A stretch of DNA of 64,000 nt from assembly GCA_036925085.1 (NCBI GenBank), contig JAUPFP010000003.1:7253479-7317478 (forward strand). Reading direction: 5' to 3'. Numbering within the stretch: position 1 is the stretch's first letter; each line of letters begins with the position of its first letter. The DNA is from Brachycybe producta (Eukaryota > Arthropoda > Diplopoda > Playtdesmida > Andrognathidae). The notes beneath the pieces were generated by a model that saw only the letters and a list, made by a program, of their open reading frames with translations, was not told the DNA's origin and made no database searches. Shown in pieces: positions 34,872 through 46,028 of the stretch. A program made the position numbers and the translations under genes.

Positions 34872-35342
34872 TGTGACGAAACGGGGTCTCTGATATAGGG
34901 CTCAGAAAAGTCACAAGCTAGAGCGGGAATTTCACCTGTTGAATCCGTGGTGTTTTAAGAAGAAAATGAGTGTATGAGAACCAAATGATGAATAAATATA
35001 GATTTATTCATCAACCAAACAAATTATCAGTTGCTTGTGCCTCACAGAGGAAGGATGGCAATGAATTATGAATACTCTGGATAGGCAGTTCTAAGAGCAG
35101 ACAACTTCTTTAGTGTGCCTGCTAGCTGAAAGTATAAAAGGAACAAGGAGATTCGAAAAACGCGCTCTTTTATGCCCAGATCTCAAGCTCCCGGGTCTGC
35201 AGTTGCAGCATCCCTCAACCCGGACTTGAACGAGAACAAAAAGAGAAAGAGAGATCAGCAAAGATGCTGATCTCAACAAGACAGAATGATGCTATAGGAT
35301 AAGCCCCTGCTATTTTAAGTTCGAAAATACCGCCTCGTCACA
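34872..35342 (-). repeat. Putative solo LTR
   Basis: 471 bp with short inverted ends TGTGACGA...TCGTCACA, i.e. TG...CA on either strand. On the minus strand a CATAAAAG box (about 35170) is followed by AATAAA (about 34995), the promoter-polyA order of an LTR. No related second copy is in the window and no clean target duplication is seen. Confidence 0.45.
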
Positions 35343-35590
35343 ATAATTTGAATATTTAATATCTCATGAACTATGTTCAGTAAACCGTTCCAATTCCAGA
35401 TTGAATGCTTTCATATAGCTTTACTTACATAACAATCAAATCGATTATAAAATCAAAAATCAATCGATGCTAGTATGGATTGATGCATTGGCTAAATGGA
35501 CATAGGACCCCAACAGTTGCGAGATTTTTAAAAAATATAATCTGAAATGGACACGCCAAAACATCCTACACAAAAAATACAAAGTATTAC

Positions 35591-35726
35591 CTGTCCATCC
35601 TCCATTGTTCTCTACGTTTACGTTTGCACTGTGGCGAAGCAGGACTTTAGCGGACTCCAAGTGACCCAGCGTGACAGCCAACATCAAAGGAGTACGGCCC
35701 CTTGGGTCCATACCTTCCATGTTATG
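35591..35726 (-). CDS. ANKRD13: ANKRD13 homologue, exon a (first ankyrin repeat)
   Basis: A 136-bp exon. The acceptor ttttttttTAG is at 35727-35729 and the donor gtaata starts at 35590. It reads [20 protein letters not shown], then [15 protein letters not shown] and NVENNGGWT. This is the ANKRD13 ankyrin consensus ([24 protein letters not shown]). It ends in phase 1 and joins exon b across a 16.2-kb intron that contains gypsy A, two hAT MITEs and an LTR. Upstream exons (with the start codon) would lie above 35729 on the minus strand; I did not find them up to 64000. Confidence 0.9.
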
Positions 35727-35729
35727 CTA

Positions 35730-36902
35730 AAAAAAAATTACGAAGCTTCAGTACATTAAAAAAATATATAAGATACAAAGAAGGCCATACAAAATAATGC
35801 ATGTCAACTTATTATATCAAAATGGCCCAGAAATATGAAGTTAATTCAACCATTAGAGTTCTTTATTGCATAGCTGATGTACAGTGGAGATGGAGAAGCA
35901 TCTTTGCCGATGCAACAGCCAAAAGCTAAGAGAAGATCACTTCGTGTGGGTGCCAAAAGGTCCGCCCCAGCACCAACCAATGGCGAGATACCAGCAAAAC
36001 CTGTTGTGGGTTGCACATGATCAAGTTATAACCCTGTTCAGGGGCTCGATGGCAGATTTGTATCGAGATTAAAATTTACCCAGGAGCACACTTTAAAACA
36101 GTGGAGACGGACAGTGAGATGAAAGCCTTGAACTTATTCTAAGTATTCAGCTAAACCGACTTCTGGTGTAATGGTTGCTTGATTTAAATCATGTGAATTA
36201 AATCATGTTTTAAATCACTAAAAAATTAAGATTTAAATCACTTTTTTTATTACTTGGCCTGATGTGAATTGAAGGCAGCAAAACTTATTAGTACTGTGTT
36301 TAAAATACCGGTGCTCAACATGAGAGAAAGTGGCTTACCAATACAATCGCAGAGATCCAAAATTTGAACTCATATTTCATTATTTCTAGTTTATTCATTT
36401 AATTAAATTATTTTTTTATAAGTTAATATTCTAGTAAACATTTCTTTTAGGCCTTTGCACTTTACCGATTCTGTTTTAAAGTTCTCAAATTCAATTTCAT
36501 TAAATTCATTTCATTAGTTTTTAATCTTAAAAACATAAATGACATACTCCTATTGTTTATTAAATGTGCACATTATAATTGTACACAATTGGTGTATATT
36601 TGAAAAGTAAAAAAAAATTCAACAAAAACAAACCCCGGTAAGTTTCTGCATGCAGTGGAGGTCGCTAACAAATATGGTAAATCTCCAGAAAAATCTTCGA
36701 AGAACGAGCACCACTACACCAGTGTCATTCAAAGTTATCTTGTTTAGCACTAATATTAAGTTCACACATTGAAATTATATTTTATTCCCCTGGTCCATAG
36801 ATAATTCCTCTCAGTGCTGCTTCAAAAACAGAAAACAAACATGCAATAAAATGCACCTGGCTTCCCAACTCAAACAACTCCTACCACAGACACCCCTGCC
36901 AT
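35730..36902. other. Intronic/intergenic sequence, nothing recognised
   Basis: AT-rich, with a repetitive TTTAAATCA stretch near 36180-36245. The open frame at 35884-36072 shows no domain. The 9 bases at the end (CCCTGCCAT, 36894-36902) are the left target duplication of the next element. Confidence 0.6.
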
Positions 36903-39678
36903 TAGGGTGGTCCTAATTTTTTAAGTTTTTAAAAGTCTTTGTCTGACCCTCTCATGTTGTTCTACTATGTATAAAATTATGTTGTGCAAAGTTATATTAC
37001 AGTCAAGCAATATTTAGGGGTAGCTCAATGAATATGAAATTCTTTCTTTTTTAAGATTTTTCTCTATTATTGCAGGTAAAGTGAAAAATTAATAGTTATG
37101 GCTACTGCAACCAGAAAGACCAATACTTTGTGGCTTATTGGGTCAGAAGAGACCTCTATCAAGGGATCCAAGTTACCCTCTAATAAACAAGTGCTCAGTG
37201 TATTTGTTTATCACCACCGAACCTTAAAAAAGACAATCCGTGAAAGTTCCCGTAGTGCTGTAAAAGAAGCTGCAGTATTTTGGGAAAAAGCCCGAATTCC
37301 CATAAGACATGAACAGGACTGTGTTAAGAAGACAGAACAGCTTCATGAGAAGTGGGTCAAACTGAAAAAAAATTGTAATAGGAAAAGTGCTGTTCAGCAA
37401 AGTCATGAGAGTCAGTTTAAAGATGACCTCGATAATTTATTTGACATTGCTCATAAGGATGCCCTCACAATGATTACTATTCAAGAAGACAAGGATTTTC
37501 TACTTGCACAGAGAAAAAGGTCGGCGAGGATGCTTTGGTCAAGTTGACAAAGTTTTGGCTGGAAAGGAATTGAGGATTGACAAACGGAAAAGAAAATTCG
37601 AAGAGTTTAAGCAGAAGTGTGAAAACCAACAAAAAGCGTTTGTGGGTAATGTCTTAGATTTCAGCAGTGACAGTGATGATCAAGCTAGTAGTAGTGGAAA
37701 CAAATACAATGTATTTCCAAATCAGAATGTCACAATAAGGAAACAATCCACATCAGAATCACCAACTAAACAAAATAAGAGGGCACATATAAACATTGTC
37801 ACGCCATCAGTAGCATCGGCATTGGATAGAGCTAAGTTGAGTGACCGTAAAGCTACAATTCTCTTGGCAGCAGCAGCTCAGGGTCTTGGCCACAACATAA
37901 AAGATTTTAATCTCAATAGGTCATCAATAAGAAGACAGAGAGGTAGCATACGTAAAAAAGTGGCATTAAGACTAAAAAACGAATTCCACACTTCTACACC
38001 ACTCGTTGTACACTGGGATGGCAAACTTCTTCTGGATCTAACAGGAAATGAGAAAGTGGATCGCCTTCCTGTGATTGTTTCAGGTTTAGGTGTTAACCAG
38101 CTTCTAGGTGTGCCTAAGTTGCAGGCAGGCACTGGGGAGTGTCAGGCAACTGCTGTTGCAGATTTACTTAAAGAATGGGATGTTGTCGATCAAGTGAAAG
38201 CTATGTGCTTCGATACCACATCTAGCAACACAGGTCACAGAAATGGAACTTGTATTCTGTTAGAGCAGAAATTGCAGAAGGATTTCTGTACTTGGCATGT
38301 TGTCACCATATCTTAGAACTTGTTCTTGCTAGTGCATTTAATGAAGCCATGGGTTGTACCTCGTCTGGCCCTGATGTAACCATATTCAAGCGATTCAAGC
38401 AGTTCTGGGTTAAAATAGATCAGTCATCTTACATGTCTTTAGACAGCAGTGAAACGGTACAGCTTGTGATGAAAGATGAAAAAGACAATGTCATTGAATT
38501 CTGTACTAACCAGCTTCAACAAACTGACACTAAAATCAGAGATGATTACAGAGAATGTTTAGAATTAGCTATTATCTTTCTGGGAGGTACACCACCACGA
38601 GGTGTGCGATTTTTAGCCCCTGGGGCTGTACATCATGCAAGATGGATGTCCAAAGCAATATACTCACTAAAAATGTGGCTGTTTCGTAACCAGTTTACTC
38701 TCGCTGCAAGAGAAGAAAAAGGACTATGCAACATATGTGTCTTTCTTGTTTATGTCTACATCAAGGCTTGGTTCACTGCCCCACTTCCCATTACTGCAGC
38801 TTTCAATGATCTACAGCTTCTGCAAAAGCTTAGAGATTATAAAAAAATCAATCCTTCAATATCCAATGTTACTTGCAAGAAATTTGAGGGACATCTTTGG
38901 TACTTAAGTGAGGAACTAGTTGGATTGGCATTTTTTGATGACAGTGTGCCAATCAAATCAAAACAGGCAATGCTAAAATATCTTTATGAAAAGGAAGGTG
39001 CAGATCAGCCTCTGAAGAGAATCCAAATGAGTGCCAGTGGCTCCGTTAATATGAGAATAGAAGACTTTGTATCGAAGAACTCAATACACTTATTTGACCA
39101 TCTTGGCATTTCCAAAAGGTTCTTAGAACATGATCCAAAGATATGGCATCTGCGAGAAGACTACAAGCAAGCTAAGGATATCATAAAACATTTACAAGTT
39201 GTGAATGACAATGCTGAAAGAGGTGTGGCATTGATGAAAGAGTACAATCCAATATTAACAAAAAATGAAGATCAGAAACAGTATTTGCTTCAAGTTGTGA
39301 AAGAACATTCTAGTCGTTATCCAGATTGCAAAAAGACTACATTAGCTACTTTGTAGTCATTACTTGTTTGGTCCAATGTTAATAAAATGTGCATAAATTA
39401 CATTGTTGTGTTTTAATTGTAACTTATGTATACAAAATAGTTCATTCTAATTATTTTAATTAGTGACACTAGATAAACAATGGTATATAATTTTAGGAGA
39501 ATACGTAATGATTACGCTATTACGAAAACTTTGAATTCATTGAGCTACCTCTAAATATCAATTAAAATTTATAAACTTTTATGTAGACTATTTTTTTGGT
39601 TGGGAGAACAATTCTGGGGGGTCAGAACATGAAATATTTGAATTTAAAAATTACCATATATATCAAAGGACCACCCTA
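36903..39678 (+). mobile_element. 9-bp-TSD DNA transposon, copy 1 (fullest)
   Basis: 2776 bp. Ends TAGGGTGGTCCT and its complement AGGACCACCCTA, flanked by identical CCCTGCCAT at 36894-36902 and 39679-39687. Subterminal inverted repeats of 24 bp with one mismatch (ATATTTAGGGGTAGCTCAAT... at 37010-37033 and its complement at 39535-39558) lie about 110-140 bp from the ends. One gene, then AATAAA near 39380. TSDs of 9 bp are found in Mutator-like elements, but the protein looks more hAT-like, so I leave the superfamily open. Confidence 0.93.
37098..39356 (+). pseudogene. Transposase of copy 1, two frameshifts
   Basis: Reads in three overlapping frames: 37098-37547, 37504-38316 and 38250-39356, together about 750 residues. 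The breaks are a 2-bp loss near 37511 and a 1-bp loss near 38284, judged against the other copies. Segments: a lysine-rich N-terminal half with paired Cys/His (HEQDCVKKTEQLHEKW); HWDGKLLLDL; AMCFDTTSSNTGHRNG (candidate catalytic Asp); CHHILELVL (the C/H pair seen after the second Asp in hAT); HHARWMSKAIYSLKMW (compare hAT TRWNSTY); LSEELVGLAFFDD; and a charged C-terminus ending TTLATL. These features fit an RNase-H-fold transposase. I infer family membership from pattern only. Confidence 0.82.
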
Positions 39679-39732
39679 CCCTGCCATGAACAACCCATGT
39701 CAAGGACAACTAGGGTCATTAGTCTTAGGGTC

Positions 39733-40026
39733 ACTAGTGGGGTAACCCGTCATAAATGATGGGAGCAAAATTCACAGGCAATTGTGCCCAGCATTAGAAT
39801 CTTTTTCTCTGCCCTTTTATGCCGTCAGACCAAGTAACAAACCCAACAACCCAATTCGTAAAAGGGCGGAGCAAAAAAAAATTCTAGTTTAATTTTGCTA
39901 CTATTATCCTTTCCCCTTTTTTATATTTGAAAGAGAAAATGAGCGTTTCATTTTCTCTGGTGCGCGCATGCACACAATTGCCCGTGAATTTTGCTCCCGT
40001 GATTTATGACGAGTTACCCCACTAGT
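39733..40026. mobile_element. MITE, dispersed repeat family copy 3
   Basis: Inverted ends ACTAGTGGGGTAACCCGTCA and the complement of ATGACGAGTTACCCCACTAGT-type sequence enclose about 290 bp. Interior blocks (GGGAGCAAAATTCACAGGCA, AATTTTGCTACTATTATC, GCGCATGC) match the 5391 repeat. Non-coding. It is followed by CCAGGTCTGTGTGTGTG, as in copy 2. Confidence 0.7.
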
Positions 40027-40130
40027 ATTAAGCCAGGTCTGTGTGTGTGTGTGTGTGGGTGGGTGTGTGTACCATCGGAATTTATATAAATTTAAAAGAA
40101 TGAACCTTTTTTTTCTCAAGGTCAACCCCG

Positions 40131-40790
40131 TACGTGCGCGTACACATGCGCACGAGTGTGTACGTGCGCGTACACATGCGCACGAGTGTGTACGTGCGCG
40201 TACACATGCGCACGAGTGTGTACGTGCGCGTACACATGCGCACGAGTGTGTACGTGCGCGTACACATGCGCACGAGTGTGTACGTGCGCGTACACATGCG
40301 CACGAGTGTACGTGCGCGTACACATGCGCACGAGTGTGTACGTGCGCGTACACATGCGCACGAGTGTGTACGTGCGCGTACACATGCGCACGAGTGTGTA
40401 CGTGCGCGTACACATGCGCACGAGTGTGTACGTGCGCGTACACATGCGCACGAGTGTGTACGTGCGCGTACACATGCGCACGAGTGTGTACGTGCGCGTA
40501 CACATGCGCACGAGTGTGTACGTGCGCGTACACATGCGCACGAGTGTGTACGTGCGCGTACACATGCGCACGAGTGTGTACGTGCGCGTACACATGCGCA
40601 CGAGTGTGTACGTGCGCGTACACATGCGCACGAGTGTGTACGTGCGCGTACACATGCGCACACGTGTGTAAGTGTGTGTACGAATGTGCACACGTGTGTA
40701 AATGTGTAAATGCATGTGCACACATGTGTAAATGTGTAAATGCATGTGCACACATGTGTTCATGTGCGTACTCAAGCACACACATGTAAC
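40131..40790. repeat. 30-bp minisatellite, alternating purine-pyrimidine
   Basis: About 17 near-identical 30-bp units (TACACATGCGCACGAGTGTG + TACGTGCGCG), one of them 28 bp. After 40670 comes a degenerating stretch of the same kind to about 40790. Within each unit 29 of 30 positions follow strict purine-pyrimidine alternation, which favours left-handed Z-DNA. Because the unit is a multiple of three, all six frames stay open; the long Arg/Thr/His/Cys open frames are not genes. Confidence 0.95.
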
Positions 40791-40906
40791 AATGAAAAGA
40801 AGTTGGTTATTTGATATATGAAAGCATATATTAAAGCAATGGAGGTATATAGGGTTCCTTGAATCCCTTATTATATTTACAACACTAGCATAAACTCATC
40901 CTAACC

Positions 40907-41413
40907 ACAGACTAAAAAGTTATACAGAAGGGTAACTCGATCATTTTTCTGTAACAGAATTTATTGTGCTAATGTGTGGCCGTACCACTGACTTTCTTTG
41001 ATGTTTCTCTTATTTTTGGGCGCCGCCATCTTGAAACTGGGTAATGAGAAGGTCTCCATAAGAAACTGGGTCTACACGAGTAAAGTCAGTTCATCAATGC
41101 ACTTGAATTCATTTCACATGAAAGTGAATTGAACGCCTAAACTCATACTTGATTCCATTCAGATGATTAGCTGACAGGTTGTTGGGTTTATACATTCCAT
41201 TCGCATTCATGTCAAATAAATGCAAGTTAGTTGTCCAACTCACTTGGCTCGTGTAAACCCAGCTATTTAGATTATATACCGAGTTCCCGTGTTACCATGT
41301 TAAGGTTTCGCATATAACAAACTCCGCTCCTAGTTTCAAGATGGCGGCTTCCTGTCACAGCAACATCAAAGGTTTCAACAGAGTTGTCCTTCTGTATAAC
41401 TTTTTATTCTGTG
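40907..41413. mobile_element. MITE with 8-bp duplication
   Basis: Inverted ends around CAGACTAAAAAGTTATACAG (left) and the complement of CTGTATAACTTTTTATTCTG (right), flanked by TCCTAACC at 40899-40906 and 41414-41421. A second inverted block, GCCGCCATCTTGAAACT, lies inside at about 41024-41040 and 41333-41349. The size and duplication fit hAT-type MITEs. Non-coding. Confidence 0.65.
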
Positions 41414-41421
41414 TCCTAACC

Positions 41422-42042
41422 AACACGTTAACGTATTTTAATCTTAAGATACCATTAGAAAGCTATTCTTTTAAAGTTATATGAATAAATACATATATTT
41501 GTTGTACTTCAGGAAATGGTTACAATAAGTAAATGTGGTATCGTGGTACATTTGAAAATATGACAATAATTGACTTAAAAATCCGTAAATAGATTTATAT
41601 GTGAAGACATTCCTGGCAGCTGCACGAAGAAGTGTTCAGTACCTTGCAGTAAAAATTGTTTTTGGCTTCATTCTTGTAACACCCTGTATTTTGTTTTCTG
41701 CAGCTCCCCCTAGCCTGGGGGTCCCTGGGGATCCAAGGTACATACTTCGTCCCTTCCCTCCCTTCTGGGAACCCCAAAGCTCTTGAACACATCCTGGTTC
41801 CGGTGTCGGCAGATGGATACCCGTCGATGCATGGTTCCTAGTGCATGGATACACCTATGAAGGAGTACACAGGCCCTAGGTATGAAACACCATGCTTCGT
41901 AATGCTCGGGATTCATTCACTGATGACAAAAGCACGCCACACTCGTAACTTTTCTATTTATTGTACTTTAATGATTGTGTGCAATAAACAAGTAACATCG
42001 ACAATCTGCATCCGTCTCGCCTGTTATATGATTCCTTTCCAG
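41422..42042. other. Intergenic sequence, nothing certain
   Basis: AT-rich, with a C/G-rich patch at 41700-41780. The overlapping open frames around 41595-41916 on both strands show no domain. Confidence 0.5.
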
Positions 42043-42152
42043 CATCGACAATACCACGGAATATCGTAGAGAACGACGATGACGAAAAAATTAAAAAACG
42101 TGTTTTAAAAAAAAAGGCGGGAAAAGAAAAACGCAAGAAGAAAGAAAAATGA
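42043..42152 (+). CDS. Possible lysine-rich terminal exon
   Basis: An acceptor-like gattcctttccAG (AG 42041-42042) precedes a frame, entered in phase 2, that reads STIPRNIVENDDDEKIKKR, then a lysine-rich tail to TGA at 42150-42152. Acidic-then-basic tails of this kind occur in nuclear and nucleolar proteins. There is no upstream exon I can connect and no homologue I recognise. It could also be a chance frame in A-rich DNA. Confidence 0.25.
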
Positions 42153-42686
42153 TCGGTTTTAAGTACGGGTCCCCGAGATTACTGAATGATACAGTTAGAA
42201 ATGTACATTAAAAAGTGTTCGTTTTCTTTATAAAATCATGTTTAATTTAGAAGAAAAAAACTGGGGGTGGGGGAGGAAATACAAAAAAAAAGCCTTTCTT
42301 TAGGTATGTTTGGTGGTGAATCTTGATTCCTGATTGTTTCAGTTTTATGATAGGAAAAATACAAAGTTTACATTAGCAGTGAAATGCAAATTAATGAATT
42401 AAGCATATAAATTATGTCAGATTCGTGAATTAAGTCATTTTAATTACCTTCAATATATGATAGTAAATCTGAAAAACATTTTTAAAAATAAAAACTTTAA
42501 AAAAACAACAGTATAAAAACTCGTTCATTTTCAACACTAGTAGGGCTGGAAAATGCAAAATAAGAAAAATAAAAAAAACGTTTTTTTTAAAGAACGTTTT
42601 TTCCCCCTAAAAACATCAAGAAACAAAAACACGTCTTTTTTTACAACACTACATTCTACTAACAGCAATTTACAAGATGTTATCTA
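42153..42686. other. A-rich intergenic sequence
   Basis: Poly-A and poly-T runs, including an inverted AAAACGTTTTTTTTAAAGAACGTTTT motif cluster near 42577-42605. No gene. Confidence 0.5.
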
Positions 42687-42833
42687 TTTAATTTATCATG
42701 CACTTTTTTAGTTCAATCCGTCAATTATCAAAAAGCTTGTTTAATTTATCATGCACTTTTTTAGTTCAATCCGTCAATTATCAAAAAGCTTGTTTAATTT
42801 ATCATGCACTTTTTTAGTTCAACCCGTCAATTT
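42687..42833. repeat. 53-bp tandem repeat, about 2.8 units
   Basis: Unit starting TTTAATTTATCATGCACTTT begins at 42687, 42740 and 42793. The first two are identical; the third has a few changes and ends early. Confidence 0.93.
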
Positions 42834-43457
42834 CATAGGATTGTTTCGAATGTTTCTTACGACTGACGAGATTTAGACAAAAATGGCTAGCTTGTCCTAC
42901 TCTTCGACCATTTTCACGACCTCCATGAAGACAAGCATTCGCTATGTCTCAGGTTAATTTTATTAAACATATACTGGCACTATATCTTGTTAGTGGAATT
43001 CATCATTATTTTGTTGATTAATAATTAATAATTATAATTATACAGCTATAACATATAATACTAGCTAAACAGATAGTATACTATCATTTCTAACTTTTAC
43101 TATAAATTAGTTTAAGTAATTGACTTGCAAGAGCTTGCATCAGCTTTCACACAGTGTAATAGTCATAACAGTAGGCAAAAATTAAACAACAACAGAACTG
43201 TCACAACAGACGCTACTTTGATAAAAAAAAAGCGGTAAAATAGGGCCCGTTCAGATACTTCGCACCAGGTCAGGGTGGCTGGTTTTCTGTTTAGTTTGAA
43301 GAAGCAAAAAAAATTTAACCGAGTTTTTTTGGTTTAAACCTGTTTTTTTTTTTGGTTAAAACCATAAAATGTTTTTTTTTATTAAAAAAAGATTACTACA
43401 CTGACTATAAGACACTGTCAAACTTGGAAGTGCATATTTTTGCCAATTGCATATTGT
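42834..43457. other. Intergenic sequence, nothing recognised
   Basis: Low-complexity runs. A GGTTTAAACC / GGTTAAAACC-rich stretch at 43320-43370 resembles one at 44545-44600 in inverted orientation. An older inverted-repeat element may therefore surround the LTR at 43458, but the similarity is weak. Confidence 0.4.
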
Positions 43458-44209
43458 AATGAACCACGTTCTTGGGGTGAATGGAAATATCAAAAAGTAC
43501 CATAGCGCTCTTTCGGGCGATCAGAAAGTGATTGGCTAAGCCACTAATTCTACCCTGGTTCGGGAGGAAAGGAACAAATTAGTCCCGTTCATTTCCTCAC
43601 AAGTTTCTCTCTCAAGAACCTTTACAGTTTTAAAGATCTATGTTGAAGTTCTTCATTCGGTTTAAAAAATAGAAAATTAGACTTGACAACTGTTTTAAAT
43701 ATAATAACAGTTTATTTACATCTTTCATCGTCTCTAGGCAAAATTCGACATAATGTCTGTCACAAGATGCTTTCAAGACTTCTCCCCTTAACATACAAAA
43801 TAAACGGCCTATTATACCCAAAAAGAGGATACTGAGAACACTTTCTCAGTAGCCCCTGATTGGTTAAAAATACAAGTAACAACCAAACTGGCCAATCAAC
43901 ATGATTGACCAGTGGTCAACAAAAATATTAGATAATGACTCATCATAATCAAAACAAACTTACAAAAGAAAGTTTTAACCCCATAGACCTAGTGCCGAGG
44001 CTTATCAGGATGATCTTTGTATTAAGGGGTGGGACTGGGAGGAAAAAGGGACCCAAGACACGGTATTGGCATCGTCACCAGCTGATAGAACTGGGTCAAT
44101 CCTCTGTACGTGAGTACAGAGGGTTGACAAAGTTCTATGCCAATCCAAAAATAAACGATCCAGAAAAAAGTAAACGGGCCAGGATTGCTCCTGGATTTAT
44201 CGTTTCAAT
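43458..44209 (-). repeat. LTR-like repeat D, copy 1
   Basis: Shares most of its length with 46029-46865: TGTAATGAACCACGTTCTTG at one end and GATTTATCGTTTCA at the other. On the minus strand it begins TGAAACGATAA and ends GGTTCATTACA (TG...CA). It has TATAATAGGCC and then AATAAA in LTR order. No flanking coding region of its own is seen, so this is probably a solo LTR. Confidence 0.6.
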
Positions 44210-45791
44210 AATGTGCATATTTTCATTTTTTTATTCAAAGATCAAATACTAATACAAATATTAAAGAAAAAATTAAACTAATAATTCCATTAACCTAAAT
44301 CGTCTGAATAATGTGTGTGGGCAGCAGTGATTAACATAATACACAAAACCTTCAGTTACAATCTGCAACTTCCAAGACCTTTATGAGTCACAGTATGATC
44401 TATGTAGCGAAGTATATTGTCTTTGGTTAAAACTACAGGTAGGATGAATCATAAATTTTCTCGAATCCGAATGCTGACTAGGATTCGGAAGATTCGAGTT
44501 TTCGAATTGCAAATATTTTTCAAGATTTGTATGTATAATCCTTAGTTAAAACCAAAGGTTTATTTTTAAAAAAACCAAGTAGTTGAAACCATGCCACCCA
44601 GCTTGGCACAGACCCTCAATTCAACTTAATGAGTGCGGAGTGTTGAATTACTACATGGGTGCGGCGCGTCAGCTCCACCGTACTAAAAACTACCAATAAG
44701 GCGAAATTGGTGAGCACGGTCCCCAGTTAGCTGTTGGAACACGAAAATATGATGACAATTAATTAATTGAGCATTCACAAAATTGAATTTATCGGCTGAA
44801 CGGACCATATCATAGGCAGTGGAAGGGAGTATGCAGGAATAACATGGCACTGCTTCATCTTACCACACTTTATAGATGTTAAGCCGTTCGTTCAAGTAGT
44901 GCCCATTGTGAGTTTTCATCAATTTTGCGCCATTTTCTTACTTTTCCGCTGTTCAACAACGTCATGTATATGGGCTACTAAAGGTACAGTCACATGACGT
45001 TGAGCTGAAGAACGGTAAAAATTTAAAAACCAACAACCAACCTCGTGTATGGATTAGTCGGCGCTACCTGACGTTATTCTACTTACCACGGGGGTAGGAA
45101 TACATTTTACTTTTTTTCAATTAAGTTATAAAAGAGGAAGTGAAAACGAATGTCAATAAGGTAAACATTTAATCAAAATCATGTAAAACCAGGGTAATCT
45201 TTAAAAATTCTCCCGAAAACAAATTTCACTTTCATCCCCTTATTTTGAACTAATGGAAACGGAACATAACATAGGACACATTTCATTGCCCTCTTTACCT
45301 GTGTTTACGTTACTTCACCTTTTTATTGGAATTGGTCAGTTCGTCCTCCAACTTGTGATAATCGTTGTGCCATATCAACCAGTGCAGCGGAAACAATTTT
45401 TCCAATTCAAACGATTTACTAAACGCTTGCATCTCCTACCCTTAGTCAATTCATTGCCAAACGAATGAAAACAAAATCATCGAAACAGAAAAAGTCCGAA
45501 AAGCCCATGTTATTCAATTTACCTTACTTCCGATTCCAAACAGGGTCGATTCACCAAAGAGAGTAAAGGGGAAGAGCGCTCACTCTACTGTCGGCACTTT
45601 GAAGTGTGTGTGCATTGATTAGCTCCTCCCTTTCTGGCATCAGCGCCTACGTTTCAAGCGGCCGATGAGCGGTGCAGACGACAATCTATAATATTATTAC
45701 ATTAGATTGTATAAGCAACTTGTGGCACCAAACTTACATTTTATGCTCAATCTAAATTTTCCTTTTTTAAGCTATTGCACAGTTAATTGAA
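44210..45791. other. Intergenic sequence between two LTR-like repeats
   Basis: No retrotransposon genes between the two D repeats. A short inverted pair, AACGTCATGT / ACATGACGTT, lies at about 44959-45003. Nothing else recognised. Confidence 0.5.
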
Positions 45792-45857
45792 ATGCCAGGT
45801 AGTAGGTTTTGTTTTGCAGGTGGCTGCAATAACAGTGAAAAACGAACACAAAATTGA
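45792..45857 (+). pseudogene. Possible THAP-domain start fragment
   Basis: ATG-initiated 21-residue frame MPGSRFCFAGGCNNSEKRTQ plus one residue, then TGA. The initiating MPG and the CX4C pair followed by a small polar residue are typical of the first strand of THAP (C2CH) domains. These occur in host transcription factors and P-element-type transposases. It ends before the remaining Cys and His, and no downstream continuation was found. Confidence 0.3.
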
Positions 45858-46028
45858 AGAAAATGGCAAATAAAATAAAATTGTCACATGTTTATAAATG
45901 AGATTTAATTCATTTTGAAAATTTTTGTAATTAAATTTCTTGGTTAATTTTGTTATATGTAATTATTATTCAAATTAACAATTAACAATTTGCTTGAAGA
46001 AAACGATAATATTTTTTAACGATCACAT

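Noticed and set aside
35884-36072. 62-residue open frame as a small gene
   Set aside because: No domain, no splice context and no conserved pattern.
36903-39678. Calling the element a Mutator-like transposon because of 9-bp duplications
   Set aside because: I see no MULE domain or SWIM zinc finger in the protein, and its motif order is closer to hAT; left open.
40131-40670. Regular 30-bp repeats that could suggest a CRISPR array
   Set aside because: Units are contiguous with no unique spacers, and the surrounding DNA is eukaryotic.
39904-40789. Several overlapping 170-290-residue open frames rich in Arg, Thr, His, Cys and Val
   Set aside because: They translate the 30-bp minisatellite; the unit length is a multiple of three, so all frames stay open. 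No non-repeat domain is attached.
44210-46028. A complete retrotransposon between the two D repeats
   Set aside because: No gag, pol, primer site or polypurine tract in the 1.8 kb between them, and the repeats differ in length.
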